The notes below the pieces were generated by a model, which saw only the letters and a program-made list of their open reading frames with translations, was not told the DNA's origin and did not search any database. The position numbers and the translations under genes are program-made. DNA of 38,093 nt from an uncultured Bacillota bacterium (GTDB lineage Bacteria > Bacillota > Clostridia > Lachnospirales > Lachnospiraceae), in contig CAJKMA010000022.1 in assembly GCA_905200905.1 (NCBI GenBank), forward strand, positions 1 to 38,093, read 5' to 3'. How positions within the stretch are numbered: the first letter of the stretch is position 1; each line of letters begins with the position of its first letter. This document shows positions 8,072 to 15,944 of this stretch, in pieces.

Positions 8072-8100
8072 TTGACTTCAAATTTTAGAGTTATTATAAT
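8072..8100 (+). promoter_or_regulatory. Sigma-A promoter for the RND permease
   Basis: TTGACT (8072-8077), 17-base spacer, perfect TATAAT (8095-8100), about 49 bases upstream of the ATG. The strongest-looking promoter on the plus strand in this part. I see no obvious palindromic operator around it. Confidence 0.85.
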
Positions 8101-8148
8101 TTTTTTCAGAACAAAACAAGTTAGAAGGGCAAAATAGGAGGACATAAT

Positions 8149-11100
8149 ATGTTATCACGTTATAGTGTGAAAAAACCTTATACAGTGGTAGTAGCAGTGA
8201 TTTTGGTGCTGATTTTAGGAGTGGTATCTTTCACGAAAATGAACACAGACCTGTTGCCAAGCATGGATATGCCATATGCAATGGTTATGACTACTTATCC
8301 AGGCGCCAGTCCGGAAACGGTGGAACAGGTCGTTACCAGGCCTATTGAGCAGAGCATGGCTACAGTCAGTAATATTACAAATGTCAGTTCTGTTTCCAGT
8401 GAGAATGCCTCGGTTGTAATTTTGGAATTTTCCGAAGATGCAAACATGGATTCTGTCACACTGGAAATGCGGGAAAATCTGGATCAGATGAAAGGATATT
8501 GGGATGAAAGTGTTGGAAATCCCATGATTATGAAATTAAATCCAGATATGCTGCCGGTTTTTGTAGCAGCGGTGGACATGGATGGGCTTACAGCACCTCA
8601 GACCACGGATTATGTAGAGAACAGTATTCTTCAGGAAATGGAAAGTATTGCCGGTGTGGCGAGAGTCAGTGTTTCTGGAGGTGTGACAGAACAGATTAGT
8701 GTGGAGCTTAAGCAGGAAAAGATTGATGCGGTAAATCAAAAGGTGCAGGATGCTATCAATGGAAAATTTGAAGGAGAAGAACAGAAGCTTCAGGATGCCC
8801 AAAAAGAGTTGGAGGAAGGGCAGGAACAGTTAGAAAAAGGCAAGCAGCAGTTAGAGAGTGGACAGCAGGCGGCTGCAGGACAGATTGGGCAGGGAAGCGC
8901 CCAGCTAAGTCTGGCAAAAGAACAGATGCAGGCAGGACTGCAGGAAATCAATACCCAGCTTCAGACCTTGGAAGAAAAGCAGGCAGAACTAGAAAAACAA
9001 GGAGATATACTGGCTGCATCAAGAGCTCCAGTGGAAGCTATCTTAAAAGAATTGACAGCAGCTAAAAATGAATATCACCAGGCAGTAGCAGGCAAGCAGG
9101 AGTTGGAAGACAGCATTGCCCAGTTAGAAACGCAAATTGCAACAGCAACAGAGAGTATTGCACAATTGGAAAGTCAGCTGGAACAAGCTGAGACACCAGA
9201 AGAGCAGGCACAGCTGCAAAGTGCTATTGCAGAAATGAACACTCAGTTGGAAAGTCTCAACGGGGCAAAAGCAGAGGCCCAAGGGCAGCTGCAAATATTA
9301 AACGAAGCCCTTGCTCTTATGGATATTGAGGTGATTCATAAGGGGATTGAAGAGGCGAATAGCGGCCTTGCACAGATTGCAGAAGCTCAGGCTCAGTTGG
9401 AAGCGGGACTGGTCCAGCTCAAAGAAGGAAAAGAAAAATTAAATCAGGCCAAAGAACAATTGGAAGCAGGAAAAAGCCAGATGTCTGCGGCTGAAGTCCA
9501 ACTAGAGACACAGAAGATTCTAGCAGCAGTGCAGATGAGCTCTGCAGCAGCGAAAATAGAAGTGAGTACCTCACAGATGCAGGCAGCCCAAAGCCAAATT
9601 AACGCTGGAAAAGAACAGTTAGATGCAGCGAAAGAACAGATTCAGGAGCAGACAGATTTACATACCCTACTTACCCAGGACATGATTAAGGGGATTCTGG
9701 CAGCAGAAAACTTTGCTATGCCGGCAGGTTATGTCCAAGAAGACAAAAAAGATTATTTAATTCGGGTAGGCGAAAAGGTTCAAGATATAGATGCCTTGAA
9801 GGATTTAATTATTCTGGATTTAGGTCTGGAGGGACTGGAGCCTGTAAAACTTTCGGATGTAGCAGAAATTCAGGTGATGGATAATTCCTCAGAAGTATAT
9901 GCAGTTATCAATGGCAACCCAGGAGTTATGCTTACCATTGAAAAACAGACCGGATATTCCACAGGGGATGTAACGGATAAAATTCTGGAACGGATGGATG
10001 AGCTTGAGAAAGAGGAAAAAGGATTACATTTTACTACCTTAATGGATCAGGGTATTTATATTGACATGGTGATTCATTCTGTTATGCAGAATATGATTTA
10101 TGGAGGCGTACTGGCGATTTTGATTCTATTTGTATTCCTTCGCAGTATCCGACCAACCTTTGTCATTGCATGTTCTATTCCGATTAGCGTGATAGCAGCC
10201 TTGGTTATGATGTATTTTTCAGGTGTTACCCTAAACATTATTTCTCTTTCCGGCTTAGCTCTAGGGGTAGGAATGTTAGTGGATAACTCCATTGTTGTTA
10301 TTGAAAATATTTATCGCATGAGAAATGAAGGAGTTCCAGCCAGAAAGGCAGCTATAGAGGGAGCAAAACAGGTGGCAGGAGCTATTACCTCCTCAACACT
10401 GACAACCGTGTGTGTATTTGCGCCTATTGTCTTTACAGAAGGAATAACTAGACAGCTTTTTGTGGAAATGGGACTTACCATTGCTTATTCTCTGGCTGCC
10501 AGTCTGATTGTAGCCTTGACTGTGGTACCTATGATGTCTGCAGGACTTTTACAAAGAACAGAAGAAAAGAAATTCAGATTTCTGGATAACATGCAGGAAG
10601 GTTATAGTCAGTTAATTTTAAAAGCCCTTCACCATAAAACCTGGGTACTTTTGGGAGCTTTAGCTTTATTTATTGTAAGTGCAATTCTTTCCATTAAAAA
10701 GGGAACAGAATTTTTCCCATCTATGGAAAGTACACAGGTTACCATGACTGTTACCACAGAAAAGGGAACACCCTTGGAAGAAACAGCGGCTAAATCAAAT
10801 GAAGTGATGGAGAAAATTTCTGATATCAAAGATATTGAATCCATTGGAGCCATGGCTTCGACCTCTTCTATGATGTCTGGAGGAGGAAGCACTTCTAACA
10901 CAGTAACCATGTATCTGGTACTAAAAGAGGATAAAACCCTGGACAATGTCCAGTTGGAAAAGGAGATCAAAAAGCGTACCAAAGATGTAAAAGACTGTGA
11001 AATTCAGATTTCCACTGCAGCCATGGATATGAGTGCGTTGGGTGGAAGTGGAATTAATATTCAGATTAAAGGGAAAGAGTTAGAGGAACTACAGGCTATT

Positions 11101-12171
11101 GCCAAGGAGCTGGCAAAACAGCTGGAGGGTGTAAAAGGAACACAAAATATCAGTGATGGTTTGGAAGATGCAGATGCGCAGTATGAAGTCATTGTGAATA
11201 AGGAAAAGGCTATGAAATATAATCTTACTGTAGCTCAGGTGTTTCAGACCATTAATAAAGAATTGGCAGAAGCAGCGTCTGCTACTACGATTTCCACAGC
11301 AGCTAAGGATTATGATGTATATGTAAAAAGTGATGTTAAGGAAGCCATGACCAGAGAATCTATTGCAGGAATTTCTGTGGAATATACAGACAGTGAGGGG
11401 AAAAAGGGGACGGTTTTGGTAGGAGAACTAGCAGAATTTAAAGATTCCCTGACTCCACAGGCGATTTCCAGAGAAGATCAAAGTCGTTATGTATCTGTTT
11501 CAGCAGAAATTGCCTCAGGCTATAATATTGGTCTGGTAAGTCAAAAAGTGCAGAAGATTTTAGACCATTATCGTATGCCGGAAGGATATACTGCGCAGAT
11601 GGCTGGAGAAGACGAAATGATTCATGAAGCAATGGGACAGTTATTGCTTATGCTGGTATTGGCTCTGGTGTTTATGTATTTAATCATGGTAGCCCAGTTC
11701 CAATCCCTATTGTCACCGTTTATTATTATGTTTACCATTCCTCTGGCCTTTACAGGAGGATTTCTAGGACTTTTATTCACAGGAAAGCCCATAAGCATTA
11801 TTGCTATGATTGGTTTTGTTATGCTTTCTGGTATTATTGTAAATAATGGAATTGTACTAGTGGATTATATCAACCAGATGCAAAAAGAAGGTATGGAAAA
11901 ATATACAGCTATTGCAAAAGCAGGAAAAGACCGTTTACGTCCGATTATTATGACTGCACTAACCACGGTTTTAGGACTGGTTACCATGGCAATGGGACTT
12001 GGCATGGGAGGAGATATGGTGCAGCCTATGGCGATTGTAACCATTGGAGGTCTGCTTTACGGAACTCTTTTGACCCTATTTGTAGTGCCATGTATCTATG
12101 ACGTATTAAATCATAAAAAGTACCAGAGAGACGAAAAGCGACTGGAAGATGAGAAAGAACTAAACAAATAA
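8149..12171 (+). CDS. RND (HAE/AcrB-like) efflux permease with ~300-residue coiled-coil insertion
   Basis: A 1340-residue proton-driven exporter of the AcrB/SwrC kind, some 280 residues longer than usual. RND landmarks: N-terminal TM followed by MNTDLLPSMDMP and YPGASPETVEQVVTRPIEQ, TM4 motif GVGMLVDNSIVVIENIYRM with a proton-relay Asp, and the second-half equivalents (FMYLIMVAQFQSLLSPF, GIIVNNGIVLVDYI, DRLRPIIMTALTTVLG). Residues ~205-500 are an inserted coiled coil rich in Gln, Glu and Ala with repeated L-x2-G-x3-L heptads (LEEGQEQLEKGKQQLESG; LEAGLVQLKEGKEKL). By comparison with AcrB the insertion falls in the docking subdomain of the first extracytoplasmic half, just before the helix leading to AENFAMPAG. 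No adaptor (HlyD-like) or TetR gene is adjacent. Start ATG 8149 follows AGGAGGACATAAT. It is monocistronic; substrate unknown. Confidence 0.93.
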   Translation: MLSRYSVKKPYTVVVAVILVLILGVVSFTKMNTDLLPSMDMPYAMVMTTYPGASPETVEQVVTRPIEQSMATVSNITNVSSVSSENASVVILEFSEDANMDSVTLEMRENLDQMKGYWDESVGNPMIMKLNPDMLPVFVAAVDMDGLTAPQTTDYVENSILQEMESIAGVARVSVSGGVTEQISVELKQEKIDAVNQKVQDAINGKFEGEEQKLQDAQKELEEGQEQLEKGKQQLESGQQAAAGQIGQGSAQLSLAKEQMQAGLQEINTQLQTLEEKQAELEKQGDILAASRAPVEAILKELTAAKNEYHQAVAGKQELEDSIAQLETQIATATESIAQLESQLEQAETPEEQAQLQSAIAEMNTQLESLNGAKAEAQGQLQILNEALALMDIEVIHKGIEEANSGLAQIAEAQAQLEAGLVQLKEGKEKLNQAKEQLEAGKSQMSAAEVQLETQKILAAVQMSSAAAKIEVSTSQMQAAQSQINAGKEQLDAAKEQIQEQTDLHTLLTQDMIKGILAAENFAMPAGYVQEDKKDYLIRVGEKVQDIDALKDLIILDLGLEGLEPVKLSDVAEIQVMDNSSEVYAVINGNPGVMLTIEKQTGYSTGDVTDKILERMDELEKEEKGLHFTTLMDQGIYIDMVIHSVMQNMIYGGVLAILILFVFLRSIRPTFVIACSIPISVIAALVMMYFSGVTLNIISLSGLALGVGMLVDNSIVVIENIYRMRNEGVPARKAAIEGAKQVAGAITSSTLTTVCVFAPIVFTEGITRQLFVEMGLTIAYSLAASLIVALTVVPMMSAGLLQRTEEKKFRFLDNMQEGYSQLILKALHHKTWVLLGALALFIVSAILSIKKGTEFFPSMESTQVTMTVTTEKGTPLEETAAKSNEVMEKISDIKDIESIGAMASTSSMMSGGGSTSNTVTMYLVLKEDKTLDNVQLEKEIKKRTKDVKDCEIQISTAAMDMSALGGSGINIQIKGKELEELQAIAKELAKQLEGVKGTQNISDGLEDADAQYEVIVNKEKAMKYNLTVAQVFQTINKELAEAASATTISTAAKDYDVYVKSDVKEAMTRESIAGISVEYTDSEGKKGTVLVGELAEFKDSLTPQAISREDQSRYVSVSAEIASGYNIGLVSQKVQKILDHYRMPEGYTAQMAGEDEMIHEAMGQLLLMLVLALVFMYLIMVAQFQSLLSPFIIMFTIPLAFTGGFLGLLFTGKPISIIAMIGFVMLSGIIVNNGIVLVDYINQMQKEGMEKYTAIAKAGKDRLRPIIMTALTTVLGLVTMAMGLGMGGDMVQPMAIVTIGGLLYGTLLTLFVVPCIYDVLNHKKYQRDEKRLEDEKELNK

Positions 12172-12177
12172 GAAAAG

Positions 12178-12249
12178 AAAAAAAGTATGAGATGCCACAT
12201 GAACTACCTATTCCTAAGGTACATGATGAAGCAAATCATACTTTTTTTT
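12178..12249. terminator. Bidirectional terminator between the RND gene and pfp
   Basis: AAAAAAAGTATGA (12178-12190) pairs with TCATACTTTTTTT (12237-12249). The ~46-base loop contains partly complementary CATG-ACCT/AGGT-CATG segments. T-rich tails lie at both ends for the convergent genes. Confidence 0.75.
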
Positions 12250-12252
12250 GTA

Positions 12253-13485
12253 TTATTTTCTAGATGCGAAAACAGGAAGGCCATCTGTGCCAAGAGGAAT
12301 CTCTACAGTACCCTGAATCAGAGGAAGGGCATAGGTATAAAATTCCTCTGTGACATCAGAACCATCTTCAGAAATCCATTCCAAGGGAACGGTTTTCTCC
12401 TGGTTACAAATTTTATTGACATCTTCTAATCCCAAAGTCATGCCATAAGGAAGGTTAGAGGTTCTTACATAGGATATCATTTTACCTGTTTCGCCTTTTA
12501 AGGCAGCTCTCACTCCAAATGCGCCAGCCATAATTGCTTCTTTTTGATCTGTGGCAGACATCATGGAAGCAGAACAGCGCTGGCTTACATTTAATTCCAC
12601 AGAGCGGGCTTTTACACCAAGACGGTTACGAACCAGATTTTCCAGATATTTACCGCATCCTGCCAGCATTTTGTGACCAAAAGTATCCGTTCCTACGCTA
12701 TTGTCATATTCACAGATAAAAGTACCTTTTTTGTCATGGATTCCTTCTGATACGCAGACGATTACATTTGGATTTTTTTCAAAGCAGGCTTCTACTTTTG
12801 CAAGGAACGCTTCCTGGTCAAAAGCAGTTTCCGGAAGATAAATGAGCAAAGGGTTGTCCTCAGAGTGTTTTCTGGCAAGTGCGCTTGCAGCAGTAAGCCA
12901 GCCTGCATGACGTCCCATGATTTCCACGATAGTCACAGATTTTGTTTCGTATACATTAGCATCAATGACGATTTCTCTTACTGTGGAAGCAACATATCTG
13001 GCAGCGCTTCCAAAACCAGGGGTATGGTCAGTAAGCACCAGGTCATTGTCAATGGTTTTGGGTTCGCCGAGGATACGAATTGTACTGCCGGATTTTTCGG
13101 CATACCTGGATAATTTGCTTACAGTATCCATGGAATCATTTCCACCAATGTAGAAGAAATAGCCAATACCCAGTTCCTCAAATTTCTGGAAAAGGAGGGG
13201 ATATACAGGATCCTCCAGACTTTCAGGAAGTTTATAACGGCAGGAACCAAGATAAGCGCCAGGAGTCGTTTTTAATTTTTCTAATTCTTCGCCTGGAAGA
13301 GCTTCTTCAAAATTCAGAACACGTCCTGCCAGGAATCCTTCAATTCCATTTACCATACCATAGACAGTTCCAATGGAAGATTGACGTAATCCTTCTGACA
13401 CAACGCCGTATAAACTGCTGTTAATTACTGCTGTGGGGCCGCCAGACTGACCTACAATTAAATTATTCATACTCATAGAAATCAC
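12253..13485 (-). CDS. pfp: 6-phosphofructokinase, predicted pyrophosphate-dependent
   Basis: Phosphorylates fructose 6-phosphate to fructose 1,6-bisphosphate. The N-terminal VGQSGGPTAVINSS and the substrate motif MGRHAGWL are typical of the PFK superfamily. Phosphoryl-donor determinants are those of PPi enzymes: IGGNDSMDT in place of the ATP-type GGDGS, and PKTIDND with Lys instead of PGTIDND. Length is 410 residues, as in the long clostridial PPi-PFKs. Start: GTG at 13485 has AAGGA five bases upstream; ATG at 13476 or 13470 (MNNLIVGQ) would have poor spacing, so GTG is preferred but uncertain by 3-5 residues. It is divergent from fba, so two consecutive glycolytic steps are encoded back to back. 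Confidence 0.92.
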   Translation of the reverse strand: MISMSMNNLIVGQSGGPTAVINSSLYGVVSEGLRQSSIGTVYGMVNGIEGFLAGRVLNFEEALPGEELEKLKTTPGAYLGSCRYKLPESLEDPVYPLLFQKFEELGIGYFFYIGGNDSMDTVSKLSRYAEKSGSTIRILGEPKTIDNDLVLTDHTPGFGSAARYVASTVREIVIDANVYETKSVTIVEIMGRHAGWLTAASALARKHSEDNPLLIYLPETAFDQEAFLAKVEACFEKNPNVIVCVSEGIHDKKGTFICEYDNSVGTDTFGHKMLAGCGKYLENLVRNRLGVKARSVELNVSQRCSASMMSATDQKEAIMAGAFGVRAALKGETGKMISYVRTSNLPYGMTLGLEDVNKICNQEKTVPLEWISEDGSDVTEEFYTYALPLIQGTVEIPLGTDGLPVFASRK

Positions 13486-13558
13486 TGTATTCCTTTCTTG
13501 AATCATATTCTTATTCTTTATTTTACCATGAAATTGTAGGAATTGCATTAAGAAATAC

Positions 13559-13586
13559 TTGCCTGGTACAAAAAATGTGATATAAT
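13559..13586 (+). promoter_or_regulatory. Sigma-A promoter for fba
   Basis: TTGCCT (13559-13564), 16-base spacer, perfect TATAAT (13581-13586), 30 bases before the ATG at 13617. Confidence 0.72.
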
Positions 13587-13616
13587 GAGTGTAAATTTTA
13601 AATGGAGGTCATTATT

Positions 13617-14486
13617 ATGTTAGTATCAGCAGCAGAAATGTTAAAAAAAGCAAAAGCAGGACATTATGCAGTAGGTCAGTTCAATATCAATAACTTGGAG
13701 TGGACAAAAGCAGCCCTGCTTACAGCAGAAGAATGCAAATCCCCAATTATTTTAGGTGTTTCTGAAGGTGCAGGAAAATATATGTGCGGATTTAAAACCG
13801 TTGCAGATATGGTAAAAGCTATGATTGAGGAATTAAATATTACCGTTCCGGTTGCTCTTCACTTAGACCATGGTACATATGACGGATGTTATAAATGTAT
13901 CAAAGCTGGTTTCTCATCTATTATGTTTGATGGTTCTCATTATCCAATCGAAGAGAACGTTGCAAAAACAAGAGAATTAGCAGGTGTTTGCAAAGGTCTT
14001 GGACTTTCTCTGGAAGCTGAAGTTGGTTCTATCGGCGGAGAAGAAGACGGCGTTGTAGGTATGGGTGAATGTGCAGATCCAAATGAATGTAAGATGATTG
14101 CAGACTTGGGTGTTGACATGCTGGCAGCAGGCATCGGAAATATTCATGGAAAATATCCTGAAAACTGGGCAGGACTTCGTTTTGATGTTCTGGATAATAT
14201 TCAGAAATTAACAGGTGAAATGCCATTAGTTCTTCACGGCGGTACAGGAATCCCAGCTGATATGATTAAAAAAGCCATTGATTTAGGTGTATCTAAAATC
14301 AATGTAAACACAGAATGCCAGTTATCCTTCGCAGCAGCTACACGCGAATATATTGAAGCTGGAAAAGACAACGAGGGTAAAGGATATGACCCACGTAAAT
14401 TATTAAAACCAGGCTTTGAAGCAATCTGTGCTACAATCAAAGAAAAAATGGAACTCTTCGGATCCGTTGGAAAAGCATTTGAATAA
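13617..14486 (+). CDS. fba: Class II fructose-1,6-bisphosphate aldolase
   Basis: Zinc-dependent aldolase cleaving fructose 1,6-bisphosphate into dihydroxyacetone phosphate and glyceraldehyde 3-phosphate. Key elements: VALHLDHGTYDG (79-90) with catalytic Asp84 and zinc ligand His85, EAEVGSIGGEED, GIGNIHGKYP with a zinc His, LHGGTGIP with the third zinc His, and the phosphate-binding KINVNTE. The 289-residue length fits the short class II type. ATG 13617 is chosen because GGAGGT ends 8 bases before it; an in-frame ATG at 13602 overlaps that site. Its Lys/Glu-ending, strongly biased codons differ mildly from neighbours, as expected for a highly expressed gene. It is monocistronic, with a terminator at 14496-14543. 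Confidence 0.97.
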   Translation: MLVSAAEMLKKAKAGHYAVGQFNINNLEWTKAALLTAEECKSPIILGVSEGAGKYMCGFKTVADMVKAMIEELNITVPVALHLDHGTYDGCYKCIKAGFSSIMFDGSHYPIEENVAKTRELAGVCKGLGLSLEAEVGSIGGEEDGVVGMGECADPNECKMIADLGVDMLAAGIGNIHGKYPENWAGLRFDVLDNIQKLTGEMPLVLHGGTGIPADMIKKAIDLGVSKINVNTECQLSFAAATREYIEAGKDNEGKGYDPRKLLKPGFEAICATIKEKMELFGSVGKAFE

Positions 14487-14495
14487 ACAATAAAA

Positions 14496-14543
14496 AACGG
14501 GACTGCTGCATGAAATAGTATTTTTGCAGCAGTCCTGTTTTTT
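14496..14543 (+). terminator. Intrinsic terminator after fba (also faces the minus-strand gene)
   Basis: AACGGGACTGCTGCA (14496-14510) pairs with TGCAGCAGTCCTGTT (14525-14539) with one G-U pair, followed by a T run. The T run touches the stop codon of the convergent membrane-protein gene. Confidence 0.92.
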
Positions 14544-14970
14544 ACATTTCTTTATCGTATTTCATACGATAATAAAGAGCGTATCCCTGAACCAGTAAAT
14601 ATACAAACACCAGAAGAAGTAATGGAATAAGAGCTACTCTCATAAGGGAAAAAATTAGTAACAAAGCGCCAAAAGCATAAGTCATAAGGTCATAACCTTT
14701 GGCTTTCGCGCAATTGGATATCATTCGATTTCTTTCATCTTTGTGAAGAATTTCCATTTGTTTTTGAAATTCAGGATTCTGTTTCGCAGTCTTTTCAGCA
14801 ATAAAATTTCCCATTCCATGTCCGAATATTCCACAGCCCACACCAATACAAAGATAAGGGAGTACGAGCATCCATTCATTAGGAGTCTTAACGCTGGAAA
14901 TCAGACAGATTCCACCTATCACAAAAGCAATGCCACAAAAAGTAATAAAATAATTTTTTCTGCTTTTCAT
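14542..14970 (-). CDS. Small four-TM membrane protein, partner of the upstream XRE regulator
   Basis: A 142-residue protein with four predicted membrane segments: residues ~7-27 (YFITFCGIAFVIGGICLIS), ~33-57, then two adjoining helices at ~98-135 with a Pro-containing turn (MRVALIPLLLL). A polar loop with KQNPEFQKQMEILHKDERN sits between TM2 and TM3. I do not recognise a functional domain. Start ATG 14970 follows AGGAGG with 9-base spacing and lies one base after the stop of the HTH gene, so it is translationally coupled to it. XRE regulator plus small membrane protein pairs of this layout are common in Clostridia and function is generally unknown. Confidence 0.8.
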   Translation of the reverse strand: MKSRKNYFITFCGIAFVIGGICLISSVKTPNEWMLVLPYLCIGVGCGIFGHGMGNFIAEKTAKQNPEFQKQMEILHKDERNRMISNCAKAKGYDLMTYAFGALLLIFSLMRVALIPLLLLVFVYLLVQGYALYYRMKYDKEM

Positions 14971-14971
14971 T

Positions 14972-15172
14972 TCACTTTTCCTCCTCGTAGATAAAAATAT
15001 CTTCAATATTCATATGAAAATACCGTGCAATTTTAAAGGCCAAAAGAATAGAGGGATTGTATCGTCCGTTTTCCAAAGAGCCAATAGTCTGCCTAGATAC
15101 TTCAAGAGCGGAAGCTAGTTCTTCTTGTCGGATACCTTTTTGTTTTCGCAATTCTTCTAAACGGTTTTTCAC
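14972..15172 (-). CDS. Small XRE-family helix-turn-helix transcriptional regulator
   Basis: A 66-residue single-domain DNA-binding protein. The helix-turn-helix is RQEELASALEVSRQTIGSLENG, followed by the conserved NPSILLAFKIARYFHMNIEDIF segment of YozG/Cro-type regulators. I place the start at GTG 15172 because AAAGGAGG lies 5 bases before it and MKNRLEELRKQKG is the standard beginning; a longer reading to ATG 15232 would run through the promoter. It is first gene of a two-gene unit with the membrane protein. Two palindromic boxes flank its perfect-consensus promoter, so it is probably autoregulated (inference). Confidence 0.92.
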   Translation of the reverse strand: MKNRLEELRKQKGIRQEELASALEVSRQTIGSLENGRYNPSILLAFKIARYFHMNIEDIFIYEEEK

Positions 15173-15189
15173 AATATCCTCCTTTCTAT

Positions 15190-15205
15190 GGAAAGTATAC
15201 TTTCC
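15190..15205. promoter_or_regulatory. Palindromic operator candidate O1
   Basis: GGAAAGTATACTTTCC is a perfect 16-bp inverted repeat just downstream of the expected transcription start of the XRE gene, ahead of its ribosome binding site. A protein bound here would block initiation or early elongation. Shares the core AAGTATACTT with the box at 15245-15254. Confidence 0.8.
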
Positions 15206-15217
15206 TTTCTTGGTTTT

Positions 15218-15246
15218 ATTATAGTATGGCATATAAGAAATGTCAA
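15218..15246 (-). promoter_or_regulatory. Perfect-consensus sigma-A promoter of the XRE/membrane-protein unit
   Basis: Minus-strand TTGACA (15246-15241), exactly 17 bases, TATAAT (15223-15218): a textbook match at all twelve positions. Such a strong promoter normally needs a repressor, in keeping with the two flanking palindromes. Confidence 0.92.
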
Positions 15247-15257
15247 GTATACTTTCC
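15245..15257. promoter_or_regulatory. Palindromic operator candidate O2 overlapping the -35 box
   Basis: AAGTATACTT (15245-15254) repeats the core of O1, and the match continues on one side (CC, to 15257). It overlaps the two outermost bases of the -35 hexamer. Distance between the two dyad centres is about 52 bp, close to five helical turns. Confidence 0.7.
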
Positions 15258-15296
15258 GTAAATGATAGATTTTACAGGTGAAAAAGTTTCAGAAGT

Positions 15297-15328
15297 ACCT
15301 TTTTGTGAAAGAAAGGTTGTTTTTTTTA
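15297..15328 (+). terminator. Terminator-like hairpin upstream of the GNAT gene
   Basis: ACCTTTTT pairs with AAGAAAGGT (one G-U pair, small loop) and is followed by TTG and eight T. No plus-strand gene lies upstream of it within this gap, so it may be a leader hairpin or a relic. Confidence 0.35.
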
Positions 15329-15400
15329 CTTTATTGCATTAAACTATACAAGTAAAATAGAATTTATATGATGTGGAAAACAGCAAGGGAGGATAAAAGG

Positions 15401-15871
15401 ATGGTAATACGAAGAGCACAGGAACGAGATATGGAGCGGATAAATGAACTTTTGATGCAGGTATGCCTGGTTCATCACAAGGGCAGACCAGATTTGTTTC
15501 AGTATGGACAGAAAAAGTATACAGACATACAATTAAAAGAAATTATCCAGGATGATAACAGACCTGTTTTCGTAGCAGTAGATGAATCGGATGAGGTTAT
15601 GGGATATGCCTTTTGTGTTTTTCGGCAGTTTTTGAATCACAATATTATGACAGATATCAAGACCTTGTATATTGATGACTTATGTGTAGATGAGACACTG
15701 CGAGGACAGCACATTGGGACAGCGCTTTATGAAGAAGTACTGAAATTTGCAAAAGAAGAAGGCTGTTATAATGTGACTTTAAATGTATGGAGTTGTAATG
15801 AAAGTGCACAGAGATTTTATGAAGCCTGTGGACTGAAACCTCAAAAAGTGGGGATGGAAAAGATTTTATAG
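15401..15871 (+). CDS. GNAT family N-acetyltransferase
   Basis: A 156-residue acetyl-CoA-dependent acyltransferase. It starts MVIRRAQERDMERINELL, the usual beta1-alpha1 of GNATs. Motif A is LYIDDLCVDETLRGQHIGTALYEE with the pyrophosphate-binding R/Q-G-x-x-G-T loop, and the end NESAQRFYEACGLKPQ is motif B. Acceptor substrate cannot be told; the small size resembles RimI/PhnO-like enzymes. ATG 15401 has GGGAGG 8 bases upstream; an earlier in-frame ATG at 15368 lacks one. Confidence 0.9.
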   Translation: MVIRRAQERDMERINELLMQVCLVHHKGRPDLFQYGQKKYTDIQLKEIIQDDNRPVFVAVDESDEVMGYAFCVFRQFLNHNIMTDIKTLYIDDLCVDETLRGQHIGTALYEEVLKFAKEEGCYNVTLNVWSCNESAQRFYEACGLKPQKVGMEKIL

Positions 15872-15944
15872 TATGAAAAAATTTATCATTTTTTCCTGTT
15901 GCTTGGCATAACATGAACAAAACCATGAAAGGACAGTTTCATTC

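Noticed and set aside
8790..9660. DNA-level tandem repeat in the RND coiled-coil region
   Set aside because: The repetition is in protein heptads; I found no long identical DNA units, so it is not a true tandem DNA repeat.
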